Positions 9,038 to 17,312 of a DNA stretch of 64,000 nucleotides are shown here, in pieces. How positions within the stretch are numbered: the stretch's first letter is position 1; each line of letters opens with the position of its first letter. Origin of the DNA: Dehalococcoidia bacterium. GTDB lineage: Bacteria > Chloroflexota > Dehalococcoidia > DSTF01 > WHTK01. The position numbers were made by a program, and so were the translations under genes. The notes under the pieces are model-generated. The model saw only the letters and a program-made list of their open reading frames with translations, did not search any database and was not told where the DNA came from. The DNA lies in contig WHTK01000018.1 in the NCBI GenBank assembly GCA_009377745.1, positions 1 to 64,000 of the forward strand. The letters are read 5' to 3'.

Positions 9038-10105
9038 TTAGGGGAGAGCCAGGTCATCGCGGGTCAGGATCAAGAAGCGATGAGTCTGGCCGGGAGCTTC
9101 GAACCGCAGCCGATAGGTGCCTGACAGGAGATCGAGCGAGGCAAGTGGCTGCCAGAGTTCGGTCTGCGGCGCCCAGGACACCTTGGTGACTTCTGCCCCC
9201 TGCTCATCGAGGACTGTTACAGTGCCAGCTAGAGTCAGTCCGCCAGATTGACCCCCGAAGAGCTTCAACAGCCTCGCGCCGGGCTTAATCGTTATCTCGG
9301 TCGAGCGGACCGGTGGCGAACCACCAACGACCAGGAACTCGAGCTGGCCCGAGCCGTCGTACTGGGCCTGCTCGTACCAGGCGCCGGCGTTCCCTCGTTC
9401 TTCGTAGAGCTTCACGCCGTGCGTGTCCACGACCTGGACCGATTGCACGGGAGCGTCGAAGAAACCCGAGGATGGCGGGTAAGGGAACACAACGTTCCTA
9501 TATACATCGGGCTGCGTGCCGCTGCCGACCAGAACGGCTAGGTAGTCCTCGAGGCGACGAATGGCCAGGACGTCGCGCCCGATCACGTCGAGCGACTGAA
9601 ATGCGCGCGCGTCGCCGACCGCACCCTGCGAGAGTGCTTGGTAGTCGCAACGCTGCTCTGTCGTGGCCGCGTCGCCGCGGCTCCAGAAGCCGCTGAAAGC
9701 ATTGAGCTCGGCATTGGCGCTGTTGGCGGTCGGGAAGCGCCTGTAGGAGAAGTCCGACAAGTAGTAAGCGTAGTTCCGGGGCCAGGGCTTTGAACCGTCG
9801 CCGAATCGAGGGTTCGTGAAGACGGGTTGCATCTCGTCCAGGTCAGGCCGCTCCCAGCCCGCTGTCAGGCTGCAGATCTGGAACGGAACGGCCTGACCGG
9901 CGCGCAGAATCTCTTCCGCTGGAATGGTGGCTATCGGTGCCTGAGCAGGAAATAGAGGAGCGGACACCTCAGTCGGCGACGCGGCAGGTGCGGATGGCTG
10001 AGCCTCCGGCGTCTCCGCATCACCCCTGCAGCCGAACAAGAGGGCAGCGGCGACAAGCAAGGAGGCGCCAACCGCAGAAGGGTATATCGAGGATGGGCAG
10101 ACCAT
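9038..10105 (-). CDS. Lipoprotein of unknown function
   Basis: A 355-residue protein with a lipobox (VGASLLVAAALLFGC) and a Pro/Ala-rich linker, so it is likely tethered to the outer face of the membrane. The mature part contains ICSLTAGWERPDLDEMQPVF and a beta-rich C-terminal half ending LSGTYRLRFEAPGQTHRFLI. That half resembles a jelly-roll or pre-peptidase-like fold (ITIKPGARLLKLFGGQSGGL). It lies between two GerE membrane regulators on the same strand; co-transcription with the downstream gene is possible but the gaps (about 90-100 bp) do not require it. Confidence 0.65.
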   Translation of the reverse strand: MVCPSSIYPSAVGASLLVAAALLFGCRGDAETPEAQPSAPAASPTEVSAPLFPAQAPIATIPAEEILRAGQAVPFQICSLTAGWERPDLDEMQPVFTNPRFGDGSKPWPRNYAYYLSDFSYRRFPTANSANAELNAFSGFWSRGDAATTEQRCDYQALSQGAVGDARAFQSLDVIGRDVLAIRRLEDYLAVLVGSGTQPDVYRNVVFPYPPSSGFFDAPVQSVQVVDTHGVKLYEERGNAGAWYEQAQYDGSGQLEFLVVGGSPPVRSTEITIKPGARLLKLFGGQSGGLTLAGTVTVLDEQGAEVTKVSWAPQTELWQPLASLDLLSGTYRLRFEAPGQTHRFLILTRDDLALP

Positions 10106-10202
10106 GTGTATGCCAGGCGATCCTAACCCACCGGGTGAATGCCCTACCCGCTTCGTGGTTTGCCGCTTAGCATCGACCGAGGAGCTTCTGACGAACCTCG
10201 CG

Positions 10203-11255
10203 TCAGTCGCAGTGCTCGGGGACGACGTCCATGTACGTGCCCTCGTCCAGGCGCGAGAGCAACTCCCTCACGAAACAACTCGCTTCTGCGGGAAGGTCTA
10301 GCCTGCCAGTACCTCCACCGCTGAAGCGGTTCTCACCACGATCTTGCAGTATCTGCATCTCCTGGAGGTTCGGCCGTCGAGGCAAGTAACTGAGGTAGGG
10401 ATGGCCGGCTTGTGCTACCGCGTCCGCCCAAGAGCATCTGGATGGTGGTTGTGGAAGATTGGTGGTGTCGTAGTAACGCGTCTCTCCCGTCGGCGATATC
10501 TCCCAAACAAGACCACCGTCCGGGTTTGTACTGCGCTGCGGATCGGGCAGGTCGGCGAAACAGAGGTTGAGGCCCATGATGGCCCGTCCAGCTTGCCACT
10601 GCTCGAAGAGAAAGTTTGTTCCGGCAATCTCACTGGCGGCGCTCTGATCGATAACGATGAGATTGATGTCGTAGCTGAGCGCTGCCTGAAGCTCTGCGAT
10701 CGTCTCAACCTTGGGCAATGAGGCTAATAAGGTGTGCTCGGTGCCGAGATTGGAGAGTTCGCCTTTTGCTAAGAGAATTGTGTGCCTGTATGGCGTGTTC
10801 AGGCGCGCTTGTTCGAGAGCTCGGAGGCTCTCTGGCGCGATATCCATGCCCACGGCCAAGCTGAGGTTTCTTCTGGCTTCATCGCCTGCCGATTCGCCAC
10901 CGAGCCAGCCGAGCGCAAGGAACAGGAGGAGCGCGCTGCCAGCCGCCGCTGCAGCTCCCAAACCGATTGTGATTCGCCAGGCGGTTCGCCCCTTCGCGAT
11001 TGAGCCAAGGCCGGGAAGAGAGAGCCACGGATGAGCCGCCCAAACGGGCTTCTGCTCTTCTATGAGGCGCACCGCCTCCTGGCGGCTGCTGACGCCGAGC
11101 TTCGAGAGGACCTCGGCTACGTGATACTTTGCCGTGCCGAACGAAATCCCGAGCCGGTCGGCGATTTCCTCATTCGTGAGACCTTCGCGGACGAGTTCGA
11201 GGACCTCCCATTCGCGCGGCGTAAGGATGTCATCGTACTTGCGGCGCCGTCTCAT
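10203..11255 (-). CDS. Membrane one-component regulator, N-terminal GerE HTH
   Basis: A 350-residue protein. It opens MRRRRKYDDILTPREWEVLE, then GLTNEEIADRLGISFGTAKY and HVAEVLSKLGVSSRQEAVRL, a full GerE HTH. A membrane helix (ITIGLGAAAAAGSALLLFLA) is near residues 95-118. The exported region carries the same domain as 7655-8950: LSNLGTEHTLLASLPKVETI, then ELQAALSYDINLIVIDQSA and AIMGLNLCFADL. It ends with a Cys-containing tail (EASCFVRELLSR, VVPEHCD). The gene is transcribed away from its neighbour at 11389, leaving a 133-bp divergent intergenic region that could hold the control sites of both. Confidence 0.85.
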   Translation of the reverse strand: MRRRRKYDDILTPREWEVLELVREGLTNEEIADRLGISFGTAKYHVAEVLSKLGVSSRQEAVRLIEEQKPVWAAHPWLSLPGLGSIAKGRTAWRITIGLGAAAAAGSALLLFLALGWLGGESAGDEARRNLSLAVGMDIAPESLRALEQARLNTPYRHTILLAKGELSNLGTEHTLLASLPKVETIAELQAALSYDINLIVIDQSAASEIAGTNFLFEQWQAGRAIMGLNLCFADLPDPQRSTNPDGGLVWEISPTGETRYYDTTNLPQPPSRCSWADAVAQAGHPYLSYLPRRPNLQEMQILQDRGENRFSGGGTGRLDLPAEASCFVRELLSRLDEGTYMDVVPEHCD

Positions 11256-11388
11256 TCAGACAAGCCTCCTGTATAGCGTCGAGACGACTCTACAGGCTTT
11301 GCTGCGGCTTCGCCCTATCCGAAGAGATGTTCTATACGTTGCCGGTACAGTGTAATTCGCGGCTCGTCTGGGCTAGCATGACGGCGCA

Positions 11389-12411
11389 ATGACACGACGT
11401 GGCCGCCCGGCCTCCCCCGACGTCCTCACGCCTCGAGAATTCGAGGTCTTAGATCTCATCAGGCAAGGGCTGTCCAACCGCGAGATATCAGAACGGCTTG
11501 GTATCTCCTTGCGCGGCACAAAGTACCACGTCACCGAGATCCTCTCGAAGCTCGGCGTGGACAACCGCGAGGAAGCGGCTGCTTGCACAGCGGAGCCGCG
11601 CCGGAGGTGGGTGATGCTTCCAGCAATTTCTGCGCTAGTCCAGGGTCGGGATACGTTCAGCTCGTTGGTGGCGCAAAAGGTCATCGGTAGCGCTCTACTC
11701 CTCTCCGTCGCTGTCGCAGGCCTCGGCGCTGCCGGCTTGGCGTTGGACAGCGGAGACAGCGGGCGTGGAGAGATGCCATCTGCTTTGGTTGAGCCTCCGC
11801 CGACACCGGAGCTGCCCCCCATTTGCCAGCAGGTGGCGTGCATGACCATCCGGCAAGTGCGCACTCCCCTGGCTTCACTGGAAGAGGCTGCATCTCTAGA
11901 GACTTTCAAGCCTCGCTTGCCGCTCTACATCCCAGCAGGATTCGATCAACGCACGCTCATGCATTCGCGGCCGGACTTCTCGTTCCAGACCAACGATCCG
12001 TACTACGACCATGTCTGGGCCACCTACCGGGCTGAGGACGGACGCATACTCACAATCAAGCAAGGTTACTATGATGTCGCGCCCTCCGGCTGGTACGACA
12101 TGGCGCCGGAGGGTATGAAAGGCACTGTCAACATCGAGGCGATCGAGTTGCGCTGGGTCCGGGGCGGCCCGAAGCCGACAACCCAATGGGAGCTGACCAA
12201 AGACGGTGGCGCGCGGCCTGTCCAAGAAGGATGGGACGACGACGGCGGCCTGATGCTGTTCTGGACGGTAAGCACCAGAGACGTCGACGCTTGGGAAATC
12301 ACGCCAAACGGCGAATACCGCACGGCGAGCCGCCCGCTGGAATACGCCATCATGACCGACTCCCTGTCGTTGGAGGAGCTCATTAAGATCGCGGACTCAG
12401 TCCTGCGGTAG
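11389..12411 (+). CDS. Membrane one-component regulator, GerE HTH plus DUF4367-like sensor
   Basis: A 340-residue protein starting MTRRGRPASPDVLTPREFEV, with GLSNREISERLGISLRGTKY and HVTEILSKLGVDNREEAAAC completing a GerE HTH. A membrane helix (VIGSALLLSVAVAGLGAAGL) lies near residue 100. The exported domain includes LPPICQQVACMTIRQVRTPL, then FKPRLPLYIPAGFDQRTLMH, and ends YAIMTDSLSLEELIKIADSV. The last motif and the IPAGFD turn are typical of DUF4367-like domains. It is a close paralogue of the gene immediately downstream, giving a tandem pair. Confidence 0.85.
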   Translation: MTRRGRPASPDVLTPREFEVLDLIRQGLSNREISERLGISLRGTKYHVTEILSKLGVDNREEAAACTAEPRRRWVMLPAISALVQGRDTFSSLVAQKVIGSALLLSVAVAGLGAAGLALDSGDSGRGEMPSALVEPPPTPELPPICQQVACMTIRQVRTPLASLEEAASLETFKPRLPLYIPAGFDQRTLMHSRPDFSFQTNDPYYDHVWATYRAEDGRILTIKQGYYDVAPSGWYDMAPEGMKGTVNIEAIELRWVRGGPKPTTQWELTKDGGARPVQEGWDDDGGLMLFWTVSTRDVDAWEITPNGEYRTASRPLEYAIMTDSLSLEELIKIADSVLR

Positions 12412-12477
12412 CTTCGCCACCTGGGGAACGTCTGTTCCGCTAGTGTAATTCGAGCCCTTGCTTCCTATGCTGTATGC

Positions 12478-13509
12478 GTGAGACGTGGCCGCCCTAAGCA
12501 TCCAGACGTTCTGACTCCCAGGGAATGGGAGGTTCTTGCTTTCATCCGCGAGGGCCTGACCAATGAGCAGATCGCAACTCGGCTCGGGATCAGCGAGAGC
12601 GGCGCCAGATTCCACGTCTCGGAGATCTTCTCGAAGCTCGGAGTGGAGAGTCGTGAAGAAGCCGCGGCATGGACGCCGGCGCCGGACCGAAGGTGGAGTT
12701 TGCTCTCACCGCTGTCCATGTTCGGCGGGCTCCCGGAACGCACGTTTTCGTTCCTAACTCCTAAAGTCGTCGCGGCGGTTGTGGGAAGCATTGCGCTTAC
12801 GGGTTTCGCCCTGGCGACCCTCTCGGACGGTGGAAACTTGAGCCCGGCCAACTTGCTGTCCTCTTCCACACAGCCCAGCCCAACTCCAGATCCTCTCGAA
12901 GGGTGCCGGCCTCAGTGCTTTACGATCGTGCCCCAAAGATTCACGACAATAGAGGAAGCGGTGGCAGTAGGCTCTTTCGAGCCCAGATTTCCTGAGTCTA
13001 TCCCACGTGGATTTGAACCTTACCTCGTTGAACATGCGCGACCGTCCTTCGACCCGCCGACTCAGAAGGAAGTACATAACGACTGGATCACCGTCTATTA
13101 CCGCAACTCCACGGGCGGCGTGCTGATCATCTCTCAGGGTTTCCCAGCAATGCCGGCCATGGTCGCATTTCCGTGCACCGGTGGCTGCCTCAACCAGAAA
13201 GCTCCCCAGCAATCGAAGGGCACCATACAGCTCGGCGACACGGAGGCGTACTGGCTACGAGGCGACGCCTGGTCGCGCGGAGATTCTGACCTGAAGAGTA
13301 AGGTCGACGCAGGAAGAGTACCTATTCCTGATCTACAGACTGGAGGCTTCCTAGTGGCCTGGGAAGTGGGGCGCTTTGGATCAGGATGGGCGATTTCGCC
13401 CGATCGCAGCGGAGTGGAGTTCGGCAGCCCGATGTCGTACGGGATCATGAGCGACGTCCTCTCGCTCGATGAGCTTGTCAAAATCGCCGACTCTGTGCGA
13501 TTCGACTGA
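12478..13509 (+). CDS. Membrane one-component regulator, GerE HTH plus DUF4367-like sensor (tandem paralogue)
   Basis: The GTG at 12478 is chosen because it restores the conserved (M)RRGRPKHPDVLTPREWEVLA N-terminus shared by the family. The HTH is complete (GLTNEQIATRLGISESGARF, HVSEIFSKLGVESREEAAAW). A membrane helix (VVAAVVGSIALTGFALATLS) and an exported domain follow. The latter mirrors the upstream paralogue: EGCRPQCFTIVPQRFTTIEE, FEPRFPESIPRGFEPYLVEH, and the ending YGIMSDVLSLDELVKIADSV. Two cysteines near the start of the exported domain (C-x3-C) are shared by both paralogues (CQQVAC, CRPQC), hinting at a disulfide. Function inferred only from architecture. Confidence 0.85.
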   Translation: MRRGRPKHPDVLTPREWEVLAFIREGLTNEQIATRLGISESGARFHVSEIFSKLGVESREEAAAWTPAPDRRWSLLSPLSMFGGLPERTFSFLTPKVVAAVVGSIALTGFALATLSDGGNLSPANLLSSSTQPSPTPDPLEGCRPQCFTIVPQRFTTIEEAVAVGSFEPRFPESIPRGFEPYLVEHARPSFDPPTQKEVHNDWITVYYRNSTGGVLIISQGFPAMPAMVAFPCTGGCLNQKAPQQSKGTIQLGDTEAYWLRGDAWSRGDSDLKSKVDAGRVPIPDLQTGGFLVAWEVGRFGSGWAISPDRSGVEFGSPMSYGIMSDVLSLDELVKIADSVRFD

Positions 13510-13578
13510 GCCGACCATGTAGCTATCGGGCGACTTGCTAATGTCGAGTTGCGTCCTGATGCTGCCCCCCGTAACGAC

Positions 13579-14220
13579 CTATCTAGCCTTAACGTTCGTC
13601 TCGGGGGTCGCGACACCCAGCTCCCTGGCGAATGCTATCGTCCGGGCATCGAGTTCGCGCAGTATCTCATCGCTGACCTCGTACATAGATACGTCGGCGG
13701 ACTGAATGCTCAGGGTCACGAGCATCCCGGCGCGCACGAAAGTGTAGTTATGCACTAAAGCGCCGGACCGTGAACCCCGCATTGAGGCGACGGCTTTTTC
13801 TCCCACGAGCGCTGCTGGTTCGGCTTCAGAATAGCGGAAGCTGTTGTATTGGGGATCGCAGTCGGTGTCCGGCCAGATTTTGGAACACAGTGCGTCTCGC
13901 GCATACCTCAGTCCCGCCCGCGTCTCACCCTTTCCGGTCGCAATTATTTGGACGGCGATGCGATTGCTTTGCGCGTCTTCAAAGAGCGTGGCGGCGTAAG
14001 CGACCTCGTCAGCGCTGCCGGGGCTCCAAAGATGGCGCTGAGCGTCCTCGCCTACAAGTTCGAAGCCGAGAGGTAGAGCTTCGAGGGAGATGATGGCCTG
14101 TAACTCTGCTGGCTCCAGAGCATCTGGATTGACGTATTCAGGCGGCGTCGAAGACCTGACCACGAAGATGTAGGCGGCTAACGCCATGACAGCGAGGATG
14201 CCGAAGATGGGAACTCGCAC
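13579..14220 (-). CDS. Membrane-anchored hypothetical protein
   Basis: A 213-residue protein with one N-terminal helix (VPIFGILAVMALAAYIFVVR) and an exported alpha/beta domain: ALEPAELQAIISLEALPLGF, YAATLFEDAQSNRIAVQIIA, NYTFVRAGMLVTLSIQSADV. Two Cys (ALCSKIWPDTDCD) could form a disulfide. It is convergent with the tandem regulator genes upstream on the plus strand and divergent from the ECF sigma operon. Not recognised. Confidence 0.6.
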   Translation of the reverse strand: MRVPIFGILAVMALAAYIFVVRSSTPPEYVNPDALEPAELQAIISLEALPLGFELVGEDAQRHLWSPGSADEVAYAATLFEDAQSNRIAVQIIATGKGETRAGLRYARDALCSKIWPDTDCDPQYNSFRYSEAEPAALVGEKAVASMRGSRSGALVHNYTFVRAGMLVTLSIQSADVSMYEVSDEILRELDARTIAFARELGVATPETNVKAR

Positions 14221-14311
14221 GCGCTCATCTTAAACGCGGCAGTCAAGCATGCCGGTCGATTACGTTTGAAGTGGTTTCAATTGCCTGACCCGGCCAAAGG
14301 GAACCAAATAC

Positions 14312-14911
14312 TTGGCTGAGGTGTATGAAGGACGGGTGGATACACATCTTGCCGATGCCGAGGCGGTCGTGCTGGCTCGCCGGGGCGACGCCGCGGCGTT
14401 TGCTGTGCTGGTGCGTGCCTATCAGGATGCGGCCTTCAGGACCGCCTTCCTGATACTGCGTGACGCTGCATCGGCGGAGGATGTCGCGCAGGAGGCCTTC
14501 GTCCGCGCTTACAGTCACCTCGCGCGATTTCGGGAGGAGGAGGCGTTCAAGCCCTGGCTGCTCCGCATCGTCACGAACCTTGCTTTGAACGAGCAACGGT
14601 CGCGGGCGCGGAGGATAGGGCTCCTGGAACGGGCCGGCCAGCTTCTATCGAGGGAGCCGGCGCCGGAACCGCAGGAGGCTATCGAGGCCGACGATGAAGC
14701 CGCCGAGGTCTTGCAAGCACTAAACCGGCTCAGGGGAGACGACCGCGTCATCCTCTACCTACGCTACTTCCTTGAACTCGACGAGAGGGAGATGGCCAAA
14801 GTCATAAACAGGCCACCTGGGACAGTGAAATCACGTTTACACCGGGCCAGCCAACGTTTGCGTCAGCTCATCGAAGCTGAATACCCGGAGCTAAGGGGCC
14901 AGAATGACTGA
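14312..14911 (+). CDS. ECF-family RNA polymerase sigma factor
   Basis: A 199-residue sigma-70 family protein. Region 2 is clear (DAAAFAVLVRAYQDAAFRTA, AEDVAQEAFVRAYSHLARFR, FKPWLLRIVTNLALNEQRSR), as is region 4 (LNRLRGDDRVILYLRYFLEL, DEREMAKVINRPPGTVKSRL). It has no region 3, as expected for the ECF group. The start is TTG 14312 or the nearby GTG 14321. Its end overlaps the next gene by 8 bp, and that gene encodes a membrane protein that is probably its anti-sigma factor. Expected to respond to an envelope signal. Confidence 0.9.
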   Translation: MAEVYEGRVDTHLADAEAVVLARRGDAAAFAVLVRAYQDAAFRTAFLILRDAASAEDVAQEAFVRAYSHLARFREEEAFKPWLLRIVTNLALNEQRSRARRIGLLERAGQLLSREPAPEPQEAIEADDEAAEVLQALNRLRGDDRVILYLRYFLELDEREMAKVINRPPGTVKSRLHRASQRLRQLIEAEYPELRGQND

Positions 14912-15659
14912 CAGAGAACTGGAACGGCTGCTGCAGATTGCCGCTTCAGACGTACGTTACCCGTCGGCCGCCGATCTTACCGACGGTGTCCTTGCGCGCA
15001 TCTCTGCGCCGGCCTCCCAACACGAAGTCCAACGCCGGGCGTTCCTGGCACCAGCCACGGCGATGCTGTTCGCGGCGCTTGTCCTGAGTGTGGTTCTTGT
15101 GATCACGGCTTCTCCGGCCGGGGACGCCATCGCCCGCTTCTTTGGCGTGGAGGGATCGAGGGTCGAAAGACTGCCACCGGCTCCGCCTGGAGCCACCGCC
15201 ACTCCGTTTCCTAACTCCGAGGGCCTCGGCGCAAATGTCCAGCCCATGTCGCTCGCTGAAGCGGCGGCGGCAGCCGGCTTCGCGCCCGGACTGCCGTCAG
15301 GTCTCGGCGGTCCTCGAGAGGTTTACCTGGTCCAGTACGGCAGTCAGGCCGTCGTCGTCCTGCGTTACGACCGCTTCGACCTCTGGCAGGCTCAGCTGCA
15401 GCAAAACGCTTCGTTCGGCAAGCAGGTCCCGCCTGAGGGGGTTATTCAGGAAGTGAGCGTGCGTGGCGAACCGGCGACCTGGCTCACCGGCGCGCCTCAC
15501 TTCGTCAGCTACATTCTGCCGAGCGGCCAAGAGCTGCGGGAGTCGGCCCGGACGGTGGACAAGAACACGCTGATCTGGCGCACGGCCAGAGCCTTCTATC
15601 GAATGGAAACCGATTTGTCCCTTGAAGAAGCTCTGCGCCTCGCAGCAAGCCTCCCCTGA
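14904..15659 (+). CDS. Probable anti-sigma factor with exported DUF4367-like domain
   Basis: A 251-residue protein overlapping the sigma gene by 8 bp, so translation is coupled. The N-terminal cytoplasmic segment (about 50 residues, LERLLQIAASDVRYPSAADL) is followed by a single helix (ATAMLFAALVLSVVLVITAS). The exported domain includes MSLAEAAAAAGFAPGLPSGL, YLVQYGSQAVVVLRYDRFDL and ends FYRMETDLSLEEALRLAASL, a DUF4367-like ending. No zinc-binding HxxxCxxC motif is seen in the N-terminus, so it is not a classical ZAS anti-sigma. The anti-sigma role is inferred from position and topology. Confidence 0.75.
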   Translation: MTDRELERLLQIAASDVRYPSAADLTDGVLARISAPASQHEVQRRAFLAPATAMLFAALVLSVVLVITASPAGDAIARFFGVEGSRVERLPPAPPGATATPFPNSEGLGANVQPMSLAEAAAAAGFAPGLPSGLGGPREVYLVQYGSQAVVVLRYDRFDLWQAQLQQNASFGKQVPPEGVIQEVSVRGEPATWLTGAPHFVSYILPSGQELRESARTVDKNTLIWRTARAFYRMETDLSLEEALRLAASLP

Positions 15660-15769
15660 TAGACGGGGCTTTGCGCCGACCGACGAGGCCAACCGCCAGG
15701 ACGATCCATCGGCTCGCCGGGAACCGTCCGCTCGCCAGCGGTGTATTAGCTGCGAAGGGAGTTCAATCC

Positions 15770-16336
15770 ATGTTCAGGCTCTTCGCTGCTCTATCGCTCG
15801 CTGCCATAGTTGGCCTTCTTGGTGCGTCCATCCTGAACGCAAGTGGCGGTGGAGGCGGTTGCCATCAACCCCTGACCGACGAACTTGCCACCGAGGTCAC
15901 GATCGAAACGTCCTGCTACTCTCCCACCGTGGTCCGCGTCCAACCGGGCGGCACAGTCACATGGACGAACGGGGACAGCGTTCCGCACAACATCCTAGGA
16001 GCCGGCGGTACCTGGGGCAGCTCACAGGAGAGCTCACCTTTCCTTCAAAGAGGCGACTACTTTAGTCAAGCCTTTGAGACGGCCGGGATCTTCCCCTACT
16101 ACTGCTCCTATCATCCTGGGATGATCGGAGCAGTGGCCGTCGGCGAGTTCGAAGTCCGCGAGCCTACCGCAAACCAAGCGATTTCCGCCGCCTCCGATAC
16201 CTCAGCCTCCGCGGATAGAGACAGCGACCCAGGCGGGCGAGTCCTGGCGCTCACAGGCGTTGGCATCGCCGTAGCGCTGGCGATGGTCAGCTTCGGCATC
16301 GCAAGAAGCCGGCGAGGGGAAAGTACCCCGTCGTGA
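15770..16336 (+). CDS. Cupredoxin (plastocyanin-like blue copper protein), membrane anchored
   Basis: The start at ATG 15770 follows a gaagggag Shine-Dalgarno stretch and puts the signal peptide (FRLFAALSLAAIVGLLGASI) at the N-terminus; upstream in-frame codons look non-coding. Copper ligands are visible: His73 in DSVPHNIL, then Cys112, His115 and Met118 in YYCSYHPGM. This is the H..C-x2-H-x2-M arrangement of type 1 copper sites. A C-terminal helix (VLALTGVGIAVALAMVSFGI) anchors the domain outside the cell. Such proteins carry electrons or bind copper. It follows the sigma/anti-sigma pair and may be a target of it, which is inference. Confidence 0.85.
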   Translation: MFRLFAALSLAAIVGLLGASILNASGGGGGCHQPLTDELATEVTIETSCYSPTVVRVQPGGTVTWTNGDSVPHNILGAGGTWGSSQESSPFLQRGDYFSQAFETAGIFPYYCSYHPGMIGAVAVGEFEVREPTANQAISAASDTSASADRDSDPGGRVLALTGVGIAVALAMVSFGIARSRRGESTPS

Positions 16337-17247
16337 TTCGTGAGCTACGCCTGCTACTCCTCCCGGCGATAGCCGTCCTTTGCCTTTCATGCAACGGCGG
16401 CACCGAGGAGCCCGAGCCCATGGCTTTGGCCCAGAAAATGGCCTCATTGCTCGCCCCGCCGACGCAGCCTTCCAACGAGGAGATCTGGCAGGGCCTTGAG
16501 TCTAGGCCCTTGGAGCTGCCCGAGCTGACGGCGGACGGCTCCTGTCCTGTGTCGGAAGTCGAGCCGCTTGGGAACGGTCGCGTCCTGGGGCCTGGACCGG
16601 TCCACCCTGTGGCGGGCCAGGCGGTCTTGCTCGGACTCTTCTCGTCCGCTCGATCTGAGGAGGGCTGGTACAGGTTCAAGACGCTCTGGATCATCACCGC
16701 AGACTACGACGGCGCCGTTCTTATTCGCGGCGTCGCCGGTCGAGGGCCCGGCGAGCTCCGCTTCCAGCGCGGGACCGGTTCGACTTCTGAACCTTCCCTT
16801 CACCTGCCGGCAAACCAGAGCTGGGCTTACGGCGCAGGCTACGGGGACTCCCGTCAGTTCCCCTCCACAACGAACATCGACTCGCGCGGCTGTTATGCCT
16901 GGCAGGTGGATGGCGAAGGCTTCAGCCACCACGTCGTTTTCTCGGCCCAAGAGCCGTCCGTCACGGCGCCTGATTGGAGTCGCGCCCGTTACCTCAGCCG
17001 GAGCGGTGACGTACTCCTCATTGTGCTCGAGGGCAAACAGCAGTACATCACCATCGACCTTGGTCACGTCGCCGTCTTCGACTGCCGTAGCGACTGCTTC
17101 TCCGACATCGGCGCCGGCCTAGAAGCTTTGCGACCCGATGACGAGCTTTGCATAGGCTTTCTGTACCTGCAGGATGGCCGACAAGCCGGCAAGGTGTGGG
17201 TAAACCGCTACACCTGCGAAGCGGGCGGCCGCGTTATCCCGCCATGA
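16333..17247 (+). CDS. Lipoprotein of unknown function
   Basis: The GTG at 16333 overlaps the cupredoxin stop by four bases (GTGA), so the two are translationally coupled. A lipobox (LLLLPAIAVLCLSC) makes it a surface lipoprotein of 304 residues. The mature part is beta-rich, e.g. YRFKTLWIITADYDGAVLIR, VAGRGPGELRFQRG, and contains two Cys (VFDCRSDCFSDIG). No known domain was recognised. The coupling to the cupredoxin suggests a shared extracytoplasmic task. Confidence 0.7.
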   Translation: MIRELRLLLLPAIAVLCLSCNGGTEEPEPMALAQKMASLLAPPTQPSNEEIWQGLESRPLELPELTADGSCPVSEVEPLGNGRVLGPGPVHPVAGQAVLLGLFSSARSEEGWYRFKTLWIITADYDGAVLIRGVAGRGPGELRFQRGTGSTSEPSLHLPANQSWAYGAGYGDSRQFPSTTNIDSRGCYAWQVDGEGFSHHVVFSAQEPSVTAPDWSRARYLSRSGDVLLIVLEGKQQYITIDLGHVAVFDCRSDCFSDIGAGLEALRPDDELCIGFLYLQDGRQAGKVWVNRYTCEAGGRVIPP

Positions 17248-17312
17248 CTCCGGGCGCAGCTTCGAAATTCGCTATCTCTCTAGCCGCATTCCGTCCCTGT
17301 AGGTGGTGTTCC

